NCBI GenBank assembly: GCA_000783305.1
Contig: JROE01000004.1
Span: 741,376-805,375, forward strand
DNA: 64,000 nt
Origin: Sphingobacteriaceae bacterium DW12
GTDB lineage: Bacteria; Bacteroidota; Bacteroidia; Sphingobacteriales; Sphingobacteriaceae
Direction of reading: 5' to 3'
The notes below the pieces were generated by a model that was not told the origin of the DNA, did no database searches, and worked only from the letters and a program-made list of their open reading frames with translations. The stretch's first letter is position 1, and every line of letters begins with the position of its first letter. Below are positions 17,979 through 26,134 of this stretch, piece after piece. Both the position numbers and the translations under genes were made by a program.

Positions 17979-17986
17979 TATCTTTG
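17979..17986 (+). promoter_or_regulatory. Putative -7 element for the PTPS gene
   Basis: TATCTTTG matches TAnnTTTG and ends seven bases before the ATG at 17994. No good TTG is found at the expected distance upstream. If used, transcription would begin at or very near the start codon. Confidence 0.45.
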
Positions 17987-17993
17987 TGGCATT

Positions 17994-18407
17994 ATGATTT
18001 TTATTACACGGCGCGAGCGCTTCAGTGCCGCTCACAAACTTTATCGGGCAGATTGGTCGTTGGAAGAGAACGAAAATGTTTTTGGTAAATGCAGTAATCC
18101 GAACTGGCATGGGCATAATTACGAGCTTTTTGTAACGGTAAAAGGAGAGGTGGATCCAGAAACCGGATTTCTGATCGACTTGAAAGAAATGAAGCGGGTC
18201 ATATTGCAACATGTCATAGAAAAACTAGATCATCGCAACGTTAATTTGGATGTTGATTTTATGGCAGGTAAGCTAGCCTCAACCGAATATATTGCCATAG
18301 CGATATTTGACGTCTTAAGGCCACTATTTGCAGAGCGAAACGTACTGTTGCATTGCGTGAAATTAGTAGAAACAGAAAATAATTATGTCGAATACTTCGG
18401 CGAATAA
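17994..18407 (+). CDS. 6-pyruvoyl-tetrahydropterin synthase family protein
   Basis: The 137-residue protein has zinc ligands His14, His39 and His41 and catalytic Cys33 in a CSNPNWHGHNY motif. The C-x5-HGH spacing is that of true PTPS of the tetrahydrobiopterin pathway rather than the C-x3-HGH of QueD, as I recall the family. The C-terminal half (IEKLDHRNVNLDV, VKLVETENNYVEY) also looks like animal PTPS. The product would convert dihydroneopterin triphosphate to 6-pyruvoyl-tetrahydropterin, or serve in queuosine synthesis. GTP cyclohydrolase I, which makes its substrate, follows 18 bases later. The ATG at 17994 starts the conserved domain. Confidence 0.9.
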   Translation: MIFITRRERFSAAHKLYRADWSLEENENVFGKCSNPNWHGHNYELFVTVKGEVDPETGFLIDLKEMKRVILQHVIEKLDHRNVNLDVDFMAGKLASTEYIAIAIFDVLRPLFAERNVLLHCVKLVETENNYVEYFGE

Positions 18408-18425
18408 ATCTTTAATAGTTTACTC

Positions 18426-19058
18426 ATGAATGATTCTTCAAGCTTGGACCATGAAGAGATGGATGGATACACCAAGATAGATCAGTACAACCAAGTACAT
18501 GTGGATAGGATATCAACACATTACACGGATATTCTTCAGGCGTTGGGTGAAGACCCAACAAGAGAGGGGCTACTCAAAACACCTGAGCGTGTAGCTAAGG
18601 CGTTGAAGTTCTTAACCCAAGGATATGAACAGGATGCTGCAGCGGTGTTGCAAGCGGCTATGTTTGAAGAGGACTATAGCCAAATGGTGGTTGTAAAGGA
18701 TATAGAAGTTTACTCTTTATGTGAGCACCACATGCTCCCATTCTTCGGAAAGGCCCATATCGCTTATATTCCAAACGGCCATATCGTCGGACTCAGTAAA
18801 ATCCCAAGAGTAGTGGATATTTTTGCGCGAAGATTGCAGGTACAAGAGCGTCTTACAAACGAAATCCGAGATTGTATACAAGAGACTTTGGGAGCAAAGG
18901 GGGTGGCTGTTGTGATGGAGTGTAAGCATATGTGTATGGCTATGCGTGGTGTACAAAAGCAAAATTCGGTGACGACAACGTCTGCATTTACTGGAGCTTT
19001 TCAGAATGATGTGACTAGGTCTGAATTTTTAAGATTAATCACGGCTAGTTTGATTTAA
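18426..19058 (+). CDS. folE: GTP cyclohydrolase I
   Basis: The 210-residue enzyme converts GTP to 7,8-dihydroneopterin triphosphate, the first pterin step for folate, biopterin or queuosine. Zinc ligands Cys99 and His102 ([12 protein letters not shown]) and Cys170 (within [10 protein letters not shown]) are in place. [22 protein letters not shown] is the conserved helix. The N-terminal 25 residues are variable. It follows the PTPS gene in the same direction and is ended by a strong hairpin at 19092-19147. Confidence 0.97.
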   Translation: MNDSSSLDHEEMDGYTKIDQYNQVHVDRISTHYTDILQALGEDPTREGLLKTPERVAKALKFLTQGYEQDAAAVLQAAMFEEDYSQMVVVKDIEVYSLCEHHMLPFFGKAHIAYIPNGHIVGLSKIPRVVDIFARRLQVQERLTNEIRDCIQETLGAKGVAVVMECKHMCMAMRGVQKQNSVTTTSAFTGAFQNDVTRSEFLRLITASLI

Positions 19059-19091
19059 TCCCGTAAATACAGCAATTATTGCTTCATTTAG

Positions 19092-19147
19092 AAAGTCAGG
19101 TATTTACATGTTTTGTGACGAGCAAAATAATGTAAATGCCTGACTTT
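19092..19147 (+). terminator. Long-stem terminator of the pterin operon
   Basis: Arms 19092-19109 and 19130-19147 form an 18-bp stem with a single G-U pair and a 20-base loop. The 3' end is only moderately T-rich. It lies 33 bases past the folE stop. Confidence 0.8.
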
Positions 19148-19170
19148 TAGTTTTATGTGATTTTTTGTTT

Positions 19171-19200
19171 TTGTATTTTGGATTGGCTTACTTACATTTG
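19171..19200 (+). promoter_or_regulatory. Bacteroidota-type promoter of the O-methyltransferase gene
   Basis: TTG at 19171-19173, a 19-base spacer and TACATTTG at 19193-19200 give an ideal Bacteroidota promoter. The ATG at 19206 begins five bases after the -7 box, so the transcript is probably leaderless or nearly so. Confidence 0.65.
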
Positions 19201-19205
19201 CATCC

Positions 19206-19841
19206 ATGCATCAGTCCGAAGAACTGTTAAATACGTACTTAGAACATACTTGTGACGAAGAATCTGCGTTACTAAAAAGAATCAATCGGGAGACCTATCT
19301 GAAAGAAACGATGCCCCACATGTTGTCGGGACATTATCAAGGAAGGGTCTTATCTTTTTTGAGTAAGATGACAAGACCCAATCGCATTTTGGAGATTGGT
19401 ACCTTCACAGGCTACGCAACATTATGCTTGGCAGAGGGGCTGCAAACGGATGGAGAAATCCATACAATTGATATTAATGCAGAACTGGAAGAACGAGTTC
19501 GAGGTTATTTTAAAGAGTCATTGTTTGACAATCGAATTCGTTATCATATAGGTGATGCAATACAGGTCATTGATAACATACCGGGACAGTTTGATTTGGT
19601 ATTTATTGATGCAGATAAGAAGAGAAATCTTCAATATTATGATTTACTGGTTGATCGAGTTCCGTCCGGAGGGCTTATTATGATCGACAATGTTTTATGG
19701 AAGGGAAAAGTGCTGCAAGGGAATCCGGACAATCAAACGAAGCAAATTCTCGAGTTGAACGAACAGTTAAAAAGCGATCAACGGGTTGATAAATTAATCT
19801 TACCTATTCGAGATGGACTTTTTGTTTTGCGCAAAAAGTAA
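19206..19841 (+). CDS. Class I O-methyltransferase (CCoAOMT / TrmR-like)
   Basis: The 211-residue protein is a SAM-dependent O-methyltransferase. The SAM-binding ILEIGTFTGYATLCLAEGL loop sits near residue 62, and the metal-binding aspartates lie in LVFIDADKKRN and MIDNVLW. Bacterial members methylate small catechols or tRNA 5-hydroxyuridine (TrmR of Bacillus). Which applies here cannot be read from sequence. It has its own promoter and is followed 22 bases later by the glucosaminidase gene. Confidence 0.9.
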   Translation: MHQSEELLNTYLEHTCDEESALLKRINRETYLKETMPHMLSGHYQGRVLSFLSKMTRPNRILEIGTFTGYATLCLAEGLQTDGEIHTIDINAELEERVRGYFKESLFDNRIRYHIGDAIQVIDNIPGQFDLVFIDADKKRNLQYYDLLVDRVPSGGLIMIDNVLWKGKVLQGNPDNQTKQILELNEQLKSDQRVDKLILPIRDGLFVLRKK

Positions 19842-19863
19842 GTTGTGGACTAAATGATTTATT

Positions 19864-20436
19864 ATGCAAGAAAGAAACATTAGAAAGTATCTTCTTGTGC
19901 TGTTTTTGAGTTTAGCTAGTGTAACATACACTTTTGCTCAAAAATTTTCTCCGACTTCATACGTCGAAGAGCACAAGCAGATCGCACAACAGCTGAGCCG
20001 TGAACATGGTGTTCCTGCCTCAGTAATCTTAGCGATTGCTATGCACGAGAGTGCCAATGGAAATAGCAAGGTTGCCAAACATCTCAACAACCATTTTGGG
20101 ATAAAGGGCAAAAACAATAGTAAGGCCATTCGGTCATCCTATAAAGGATATTCCTCTATCCTAGACTCCTACCACGATTTCGTTGGATTATTAAAACGGA
20201 GAAGCGCTACCCAGAAACTTTTTGATAAGTACGATGCCTTGGATTACCAAGCGTGGATTAATGGAATCGCAAGGTCTGGGTATTCGCACAGCAAAAGCTG
20301 GAAAACCCAAGTACTTTCAATGATTCGTAGGTATGAATTGGATAATCTGGATCGACCGAATGCCACAAACAAATCTTTGGTAGCTAACCGTACAGAACAG
20401 GAAGTTTCACAGGGAACATCAAGTAAATTAAGGTAG
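19864..20436 (+). CDS. Secreted glucosaminidase-domain protein (FlgJ-like)
   Basis: The 190-residue protein has a signal peptide (cleavage near TFAQ) followed by a single N-acetylglucosaminidase domain of the FlgJ/LytG type. The catalytic glutamate lies in IAMHESANGNS (about residue 62), followed by NNHFGIKGK. HFGIK and SYHDFVGLLK are family landmarks. The C-terminal 30 residues are low in conservation. It would cleave glycan strands of peptidoglycan in the periplasm. A related, longer enzyme follows immediately, so the pair looks like an ancient duplication. Confidence 0.9.
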   Translation: MQERNIRKYLLVLFLSLASVTYTFAQKFSPTSYVEEHKQIAQQLSREHGVPASVILAIAMHESANGNSKVAKHLNNHFGIKGKNNSKAIRSSYKGYSSILDSYHDFVGLLKRRSATQKLFDKYDALDYQAWINGIARSGYSHSKSWKTQVLSMIRRYELDNLDRPNATNKSLVANRTEQEVSQGTSSKLR

Positions 20437-20481
20437 ATTCCAATCAAACCCCAATAAGAGATATTAGCTGTCAATCTAAAA

Positions 20482-21318
20482 ATGAATAAACTCGTCTATT
20501 TGTCCGTCGTGGTGATGCTTATCGTTTCGTCATGTTCAAGTAAGAGAAGCACCGTGTTGGTGGGCAAAAATGGAGGAACTAGTAAGACGACGTCTTCTGG
20601 AGCCTCTAAAAGCACAGGGGGGACAAGTATGTCTGGCCTAACTTATATTGAGCGGTACAAGGGGGTTGCTATTTCTGAAATGAATCAGTATGGAATTCCC
20701 GCAAGCATCAAATTGGCGCAAGCGCTTTTAGAATCTGGAAATGGAAATAGCTATTTGGCTAAAGAAGCTAATAATCACTTTGGTATAAAATGTGGGGGGG
20801 TGTGGAACGGAAAGAGCGTAACCAGGCCTGATGACCATGAAAATGATTGTTTTCGTGTGTATGACAATCCGGAGCAATCGTTTAAAGACCACTCACAGTT
20901 TTTGTTGAGAAAGCGGTATGAGAAGCTTTTTACACTTGATAAAGACGACTATAAAGGCTGGGCAAAGGGATTGAAATCTGCCGGTTATGCTACTAATCCA
21001 CGCTATGCTGAATTGTTGATTGATATGATTGATCGATACGAACTGTATAAATACGACCGGGCGGAGAGTTTTGTCGAAAAAGAGAGAAGAGAGGAGGTTG
21101 TCGACCATGTTATTGAAGAGAAAATCGTTCAGGAGCCAGCCGTACAATCAGAAAAAATCAAGAGTCCTGTAGCGATGCGGATACATGAAGTACAGCTTAA
21201 AGACACCCTCTATGCCGTCAGTAAGCGCTATAATGTCTCTATTGAAGAAATCAAGCAGCTTAATGGCTTAATTGCCGATGATTTATCTGTCGGTCAACTG
21301 CTCGTCATCTCCAGATAG
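20482..21318 (+). CDS. Glucosaminidase-LysM lipoprotein
   Basis: The 278-residue product has a lipoprotein signal (lipobox ending in SSCS, cysteine at about residue 18) and a serine/glycine/threonine-rich linker. A glucosaminidase domain follows (KLAQALLESGNGNSYLAKEA, NNHFGIKCGG), and a C-terminal LysM module (DTLYAVSKRYNVSIEEIKQLNG) binds peptidoglycan. It is a membrane-anchored cell-wall hydrolase, probably for glycan remodelling or daughter-cell separation. It lies 45 bases after the other glucosaminidase. Confidence 0.93.
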   Translation: MNKLVYLSVVVMLIVSSCSSKRSTVLVGKNGGTSKTTSSGASKSTGGTSMSGLTYIERYKGVAISEMNQYGIPASIKLAQALLESGNGNSYLAKEANNHFGIKCGGVWNGKSVTRPDDHENDCFRVYDNPEQSFKDHSQFLLRKRYEKLFTLDKDDYKGWAKGLKSAGYATNPRYAELLIDMIDRYELYKYDRAESFVEKERREEVVDHVIEEKIVQEPAVQSEKIKSPVAMRIHEVQLKDTLYAVSKRYNVSIEEIKQLNGLIADDLSVGQLLVISR

Positions 21319-21382
21319 GCAGTAATCGTGAAAAGTTGTTAAATATTTCAAAATTAACATCTGAAAATGTAGTTTTACGGTT

Positions 21383-22147
21383 GTGAGATCAAGCCTTTAT
21401 ATCCTATTTCTGTTAATTTTTGTTGGTAAAAACGAAACTCTTTTTGCGCAGAAGCAGGTTGAAGGAATAGTTTTTGATAGCGATACAAAGCAACGTATTG
21501 CCAAGGTAAACATTACCAATATAAATAGCGAAGAAGAGGTTTATAACAACACGAGAGGAGAATTCAGTATACGGGCTAAGAAGGGCGATGTTCTGATCGC
21601 GAGTTCGAAAGGATTTCATTCAGACACCCTTACGATGGACGATAGGCCAGTATTACTCTTTTATCTGAGACGTGCCACAATATATCTAGACGAGGTGTCT
21701 GTAATGGGACGTAAGACTCCAGAGCAAGTCTTTAAGGAGGAAAGGGAAAGCTTTAACAAAGCATATCGACTGGCAGACCCAGGGAGTGTATTTTCAGTAG
21801 GACCTACTGGAGCCGGGGTTAGCATTAATGCTATTTATAGCCTGTTTAGTCGAGAAGTAAAGAATGCAAAACGATTGACGCGTATTATTGAGAACGATCA
21901 TAAGGAGAATATAATCGATTATAAATTTACCCAAGCGCTGGTTAGTAAGATAACAGGATTGCAGGATGAGTATTTAAAAGACTTTATGATTCAATATAGG
22001 CCATCTTATTATTTCGTTATTTCTGCATCGGAATACCAGATGACTGCATATATTCGATCAAGTTACGAACAGTTTACATCCAATCCTGCTTTAAAACGCT
22101 TACCTTTGCTTCCGGAAATAAAATTAGATATAGAACCCTATAAATAA
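21383..22147 (+). CDS. Secreted CarboxypepD_reg-like domain protein
   Basis: The 254-residue protein starts with GTG at 21383, the only start that gives the signal peptide (RSSLYILFLLIFVGKNETLFAQ). Next comes a carboxypeptidase-regulatory-like beta-sandwich (KQVEGIVFDSDTKQRIAKVNI, then a TRGEFSIRAKKGDVL turn), common at the N terminus of TonB-dependent receptors but here followed by an uncharacterised C-terminal domain. The function is unknown. It sits within a run of five envelope genes. Confidence 0.8.
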   Translation: MRSSLYILFLLIFVGKNETLFAQKQVEGIVFDSDTKQRIAKVNITNINSEEEVYNNTRGEFSIRAKKGDVLIASSKGFHSDTLTMDDRPVLLFYLRRATIYLDEVSVMGRKTPEQVFKEERESFNKAYRLADPGSVFSVGPTGAGVSINAIYSLFSREVKNAKRLTRIIENDHKENIIDYKFTQALVSKITGLQDEYLKDFMIQYRPSYYFVISASEYQMTAYIRSSYEQFTSNPALKRLPLLPEIKLDIEPYK

Positions 22148-22169
22148 TTGATTTAACAAAACAGCTATT

Positions 22170-23222
22170 ATGAAAATAAAATTCTACGGTTTTCTTCTAT
22201 TTATGGGCTTTCTGGCTCAAAAGGCAGACGCTCAGGTGAACCTGAAGGAACTTAGAGCTAAGCCTGATTCTATCACCAATAACAACCAGCAGCAGAAGTT
22301 AAATATCAAGCCGATTGATGTGCCGATTCCGAAACTCTCTTTGGAGGTGGATTATTGGAAGCATTGGACTCGATTTGGTATCAATGCTAATCAAGCGGCA
22401 TTTAGCGATAGTTGGAGTGGTGGCGGGGTCAACTCTTTGGCCTTAGGAATAAATACATGGCATAAGTCAGAGTTTAATAGAAATGATTTTAATTTCGTAA
22501 CAGAAGTTGACTTGAAATACGGTAAGGTGAAAAACAAGGATCAGATGGCCAAGAAGAATAATGACCGTATTTTTTGGGACAATAAACTGGCCTATAAGCT
22601 ATCAAAAAGTTGGTCTTTATTTACATCACTAACATTTGAATCTCAATTTGATGTTGGTAATAGTTATGGTACAAGCAAAGTTTCAGGAAGAGATAGTATT
22701 ACAGGGGTGATTTCGGCCTTTATGGCACCAGGATATTTGACGGAGTCTTTCGGTTTGGAATACAAGCCCGACAATTCTTTGTCGGTACGTTTTGGTACAG
22801 GTACTGCGCGACAAACCTTTATTCTGGATGATCGTATAAAGCCACTCACCGTTCAGCAATATGCTGAAAAATATCCGGGCCAAACGATTGAAAAGGATCA
22901 AGCGGATAAGTTTGGTGTTAAAGCGGGTAATACCTTTAAAAATGACCTCGCTTTTCAGATTACAGCTAATTTAGATAAGAATTTGTCTAAAAATATAAAT
23001 CTGAAAAGCCGTTATAATCTATTTGCAAACTATGAGAAGATTACCGATCCTAGCCATCGTTTGGATGTATGGTTAACGGCTAAGGTTTCGAGAGTCGTCA
23101 ATGTAAATTTGAATGGTATTGTGTTGTATGATAGTGATGACATCGCCAAAGGTAAGACAAAAGCAGAAATTCAATTTTCTGAGTCTTTGGCTTTAGGCTT
23201 AACATTTAATTTGCCGAAATAG
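22170..23222 (+). CDS. DUF3078 outer-membrane beta-barrel protein
   Basis: The 350-residue protein has a signal peptide (cleavage after KADAQ) and then the DUF3078 pattern: YWKHWTRFGINANQAAFSDSWSGGG and alternating aromatic strands up to a phenylalanine-containing C terminus (LALGLTFNLPK), as expected of an outer-membrane barrel. The family is restricted to Bacteroidota and has no known role. The gene touches the next one: its TAG overlaps the GTG start of the amidase. Confidence 0.9.
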   Translation: MKIKFYGFLLFMGFLAQKADAQVNLKELRAKPDSITNNNQQQKLNIKPIDVPIPKLSLEVDYWKHWTRFGINANQAAFSDSWSGGGVNSLALGINTWHKSEFNRNDFNFVTEVDLKYGKVKNKDQMAKKNNDRIFWDNKLAYKLSKSWSLFTSLTFESQFDVGNSYGTSKVSGRDSITGVISAFMAPGYLTESFGLEYKPDNSLSVRFGTGTARQTFILDDRIKPLTVQQYAEKYPGQTIEKDQADKFGVKAGNTFKNDLAFQITANLDKNLSKNINLKSRYNLFANYEKITDPSHRLDVWLTAKVSRVVNVNLNGIVLYDSDDIAKGKTKAEIQFSESLALGLTFNLPK

Positions 23223-24112
23223 TGAATAGAAGTTCCTATGTTTTTATAGGTGCCATCGTCTCGTGTTTAGGTATGGTCTGCTGTAAGAGCAATCAATACT
23301 CGAAGACGAACAAGCAATATACTGCACAGGTCAAAGAAATAGCGTCTACACTGACGACAACATTACCCGAACCTAAGGTCCTCGAGGATAGTGCGCGTCT
23401 TATTCCAGAGCCTGTTGTCGTAGATAAAGTAACGAGCTTGCAGAATCGAGGAATGCGGAAGGACCTAGACTGGGTAGGTGCAATACATTTTGACATCCGG
23501 AAGCCGAATTATATTGTTATCCATCATACAGCCCAAGATAGTATCAAACAGACACTTCGAACATTTACATTAGACCACACAAAAGTAAGCGCACATTACC
23601 TGATTGGAAAGAAAGGTGAAGTGTATCAATTGCTGAATGATTATTTGAGGGGTTGGCATGCGGGGGTAAGTAAGTGGGGTTCTATTACGGACATGAATTC
23701 GGTATCACTGGGTATTGAGCTCGATAATAACGGAAAGGAACCGTTTTCTGATATTCAAATCAATGCGCTAATGACATTGTTGGACACGTTGAAGACGAAT
23801 TATGATATCCCGACAGCTAATTTTATTGGACATGCGGATATTGCACCTACGCGTAAGAATGATCCGAGTGCATTGTTTCCTTGGAAGCGATTGGCGGAAA
23901 GGGGATTCGGAATTTGGTACGATGAACGGATGTTGATGACACCTCCAACTGATTTTAATGCCGTTGATGCCTTGAAGATTATTGGTTATGACACTCGGAA
24001 TTTGGGTGCGGCAATCGTCGCATTCAAAAGAAAATTTATCATCAATGATTTGCGCCCGGAATTGACGTTGTATGATAAAAGTGTCTTATATAATTTGTAC
24101 CTAAAATATTAA
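23222..24112 (+). CDS. N-acetylmuramoyl-L-alanine amidase lipoprotein
   Basis: The 296-residue product begins at GTG 23222, overlapping the previous stop, and carries a likely lipoprotein signal (cysteines at about residues 20-21). It is a type 2 (PGRP-like) zinc amidase: His101-His102 in VIHHTAQDS, the RGWHAGVSKWG segment and His204 in FIGHADIAPTRKNDPS. The enzyme cuts the lactyl-amide bond between MurNAc and the stem peptide. It closes a five-gene run of envelope genes and converges on the symporter gene with a four-base overlap. Confidence 0.93.
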   Translation: MNRSSYVFIGAIVSCLGMVCCKSNQYSKTNKQYTAQVKEIASTLTTTLPEPKVLEDSARLIPEPVVVDKVTSLQNRGMRKDLDWVGAIHFDIRKPNYIVIHHTAQDSIKQTLRTFTLDHTKVSAHYLIGKKGEVYQLLNDYLRGWHAGVSKWGSITDMNSVSLGIELDNNGKEPFSDIQINALMTLLDTLKTNYDIPTANFIGHADIAPTRKNDPSALFPWKRLAERGFGIWYDERMLMTPPTDFNAVDALKIIGYDTRNLGAAIVAFKRKFIINDLRPELTLYDKSVLYNLYLKY

Positions 24113-25821
24113 GACTGGATTGGAAATCGTTTGTCTTTATTATTGGAAACGAATTGTTGTAAGATGAGTCCGATGATGACAACAAGTGCGCAACCAATGA
24201 GGTTGAGCCAAAGAAAAGCGACGATGTCCATGTTCCAAATAATGACAATGATAGCCTCTGTGATGACCGCAGCCCAAAAAACGGCCATCCCCCCTACTCT
24301 CTTTACGTAGAAAGCAACAATAAATATACCTAGAATGGTTCCATAGAAGAGCGAGCCTAGGATGTTAACGGCTTCGAGTAGATTGCCGAGTTGGCTAGCA
24401 TACAAGGCAATTAGTATGGTAAATATTCCCCAAATGAAAGTGATGACGCGAGAAGCATTTAGATATCCTCGGTCTGAGTCATTCTTATTGACAAAGCGTT
24501 TGTATATATCGACGATAGTCGTAGATGCTAAGGAGTTTATAGCGCTTGAGGTGGCGCCCATTGAGGCTAGGAATATAATTGCGACCAATAGGCCAATCAA
24601 GCCTTTGGGGAAAGTACTGGTGACGAAGCTTAGAAAAACATAGTTATTGTCGTTGGTCTCTGCATTGGAGTCGTTTTTTTTCATGAGATCAATGACTTGC
24701 TGACGCACCTCCTGAGACTGGCGGTCAGTTTCTTGTAGTCGGCCTCTGGTGCGCGCTATTGCTGCATCATCATCGGTTTTAACCGCGTGTACAAGTTCGT
24801 CTAATACAGCCTGTTTTTCTTGATATACTGCAGTATGTTGCTTTTCAAGCTTTTGAAGTTCATGATGGTGACTGCTAGTCTTCAGTTTGGCAACTTCTTG
24901 TTGGTTGAAAAATATTGGAGGAGTATTGTATTGATAGTATGCGAAGACCAATACTCCAATAAGTAGGATAGCAAATTGCATGGGTACCTTAAGTAAACCG
25001 TTCATAAGGAGTCCTTGCCGACTGTCGCGAATAGAGGAGCTGGTGAGGTAACGACCTACTTGACTTTGGTCGGTCCCGAAATAAGATAGCTGTAAGAAAA
25101 AGCCACCAATGAGACCTGTCCAAAGGGTATATTGATTGTCCAGGTCGAAGGTTAGGTCTATCGCATTTGTCTTGCCTGATTTTCCTGCAATATGCAACGC
25201 TTCTACAAGGCCCACTTCCTGAGGTAGGAGATGGACAACCATGATTCCTGCGACAAGGAGACCACCGAAGATAATGCTCATCTGTAGTACCTGTGTGTAA
25301 GAAACAGCCTTCGTGCCACCATATACGGTATAAAGGACGACTAGACTTCCAATGAATAATGTCGTATAGGTGACGTCAATGTGCAGGATTGTGGAAAGAA
25401 TAATCGAGGGGGCGAATATGGTAATTCCCGTAGAAATTCCTCTTTGAACAAGGAATAGGATTGCCGTGAGCGCACGGGTTTTGATATCAAATCGCTTTTC
25501 CAGAAATTCGTATGCGGTAAATACCCGTAGCCGATGAAATATAGGGACAAAGGTAATGCAGAGTACAATCATAGCCAAAGGTAGGCCAAAGTAGAACTGA
25601 ACAAAACTCATCCCTGAGGAGTATGCTAATCCTGGGGCAGAAAGAAAGGTGATGGCACTTGCTTGAGTCGCCATGACGGATAGACCGACATTGTACCATG
25701 GTAAGGAACGGTTACCAAGCAGGTAACCGTCAATGTTTTTGATGCCTCTGCTCTTATAAATGCCGTAGCATATAATGAGTGCAATAGTAGCAAAGAGTAC
25801 GGCCCAATCGTACCCACTCAT
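24109..25821 (-). CDS. Sodium:solute symporter (SSS/SLC5 family)
   Basis: The 570-residue membrane protein has about 13 hydrophobic segments and SSS landmarks: the ATQASAITFLSAPGLAYSSG segment in TM2 (cation site), VVLYTVYGGTKAVSYTQVLQM and GGFFLQLSYFGTDQSQVGRYLTS. A charged, coiled-coil-like loop of about 80 residues (roughly 325-405) between later membrane segments is a feature of some Bacteroidota members. The substrate is unknown; sialic acid, sugars and amino acids are options. It is the last gene of a leftward operon after a PIG-L deacetylase and two micro-proteins, and its ATG overlaps the stop of the 39-residue protein. Confidence 0.93.
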   Translation of the reverse strand: MSGYDWAVLFATIALIICYGIYKSRGIKNIDGYLLGNRSLPWYNVGLSVMATQASAITFLSAPGLAYSSGMSFVQFYFGLPLAMIVLCITFVPIFHRLRVFTAYEFLEKRFDIKTRALTAILFLVQRGISTGITIFAPSIILSTILHIDVTYTTLFIGSLVVLYTVYGGTKAVSYTQVLQMSIIFGGLLVAGIMVVHLLPQEVGLVEALHIAGKSGKTNAIDLTFDLDNQYTLWTGLIGGFFLQLSYFGTDQSQVGRYLTSSSIRDSRQGLLMNGLLKVPMQFAILLIGVLVFAYYQYNTPPIFFNQQEVAKLKTSSHHHELQKLEKQHTAVYQEKQAVLDELVHAVKTDDDAAIARTRGRLQETDRQSQEVRQQVIDLMKKNDSNAETNDNNYVFLSFVTSTFPKGLIGLLVAIIFLASMGATSSAINSLASTTIVDIYKRFVNKNDSDRGYLNASRVITFIWGIFTILIALYASQLGNLLEAVNILGSLFYGTILGIFIVAFYVKRVGGMAVFWAAVITEAIIVIIWNMDIVAFLWLNLIGCALVVIIGLILQQFVSNNKDKRFPIQS

Positions 25822-25937
25822 GAGAAGTAAACGGTAAATCCGTAAAGAATGATAATAAAAAGCGCTAGCCAGAGGACAACAAGGATATAAAATTGTCTCC
25901 AGCTACGAACGAAGGGAGGAAGTCCCTTATCTATCAT
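25818..25937 (-). CDS. 39-residue membrane microprotein coupled to the symporter
   Basis: A short open frame reads from the ATG at 25937 to TGA at 25818 and gives 39 residues. It has a short polar head (MIDKGLPPFVRSWRQFY) and one transmembrane helix rich in Leu/Ile/Val. Its stop (TGA) overlaps the ATG of the symporter by four bases, and its start overlaps the end of the 67-residue gene, the layout of translational coupling. The position suggests a small accessory subunit of the transporter, as with the small subunits known beside some SSS proteins. This is inference from context. Confidence 0.7.
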   Translation of the reverse strand: MIDKGLPPFVRSWRQFYILVVLWLALFIIILYGFTVYFS

Positions 25938-26130
25938 GCTGCGGGCGTTTTAGTAGTACGCTGATAAAGAAGATAGCAAAAATAAATCCTCCAATAGCAC
26001 CACCGATAGCACCCAATATGGAGACATTCCAAGCGAGTACTGTCAATGCGCCAAAGATTGTTCCGATAAGGATAATCAGACTGTTTACATTCAAAGTATT
26101 CTCTTCTGTGTTTTCGATATTGTTTTCCAT
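25927..26130 (-). CDS. 67-residue small membrane protein
   Basis: The 67-residue product has an acidic N terminus (MENNIENTEENTLN) followed by two closely spaced hydrophobic segments with a glycine-rich GAIGGAIGGFIFAIFF turn. The function is not recognised. It starts four bases after the PIG-L gene and overlaps the 39-residue microprotein by 11 bases, so all four genes appear co-transcribed. Confidence 0.7.
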   Translation of the reverse strand: MENNIENTEENTLNVNSLIILIGTIFGALTVLAWNVSILGAIGGAIGGFIFAIFFISVLLKRPQHDR

Positions 26131-26134
26131 TTTT

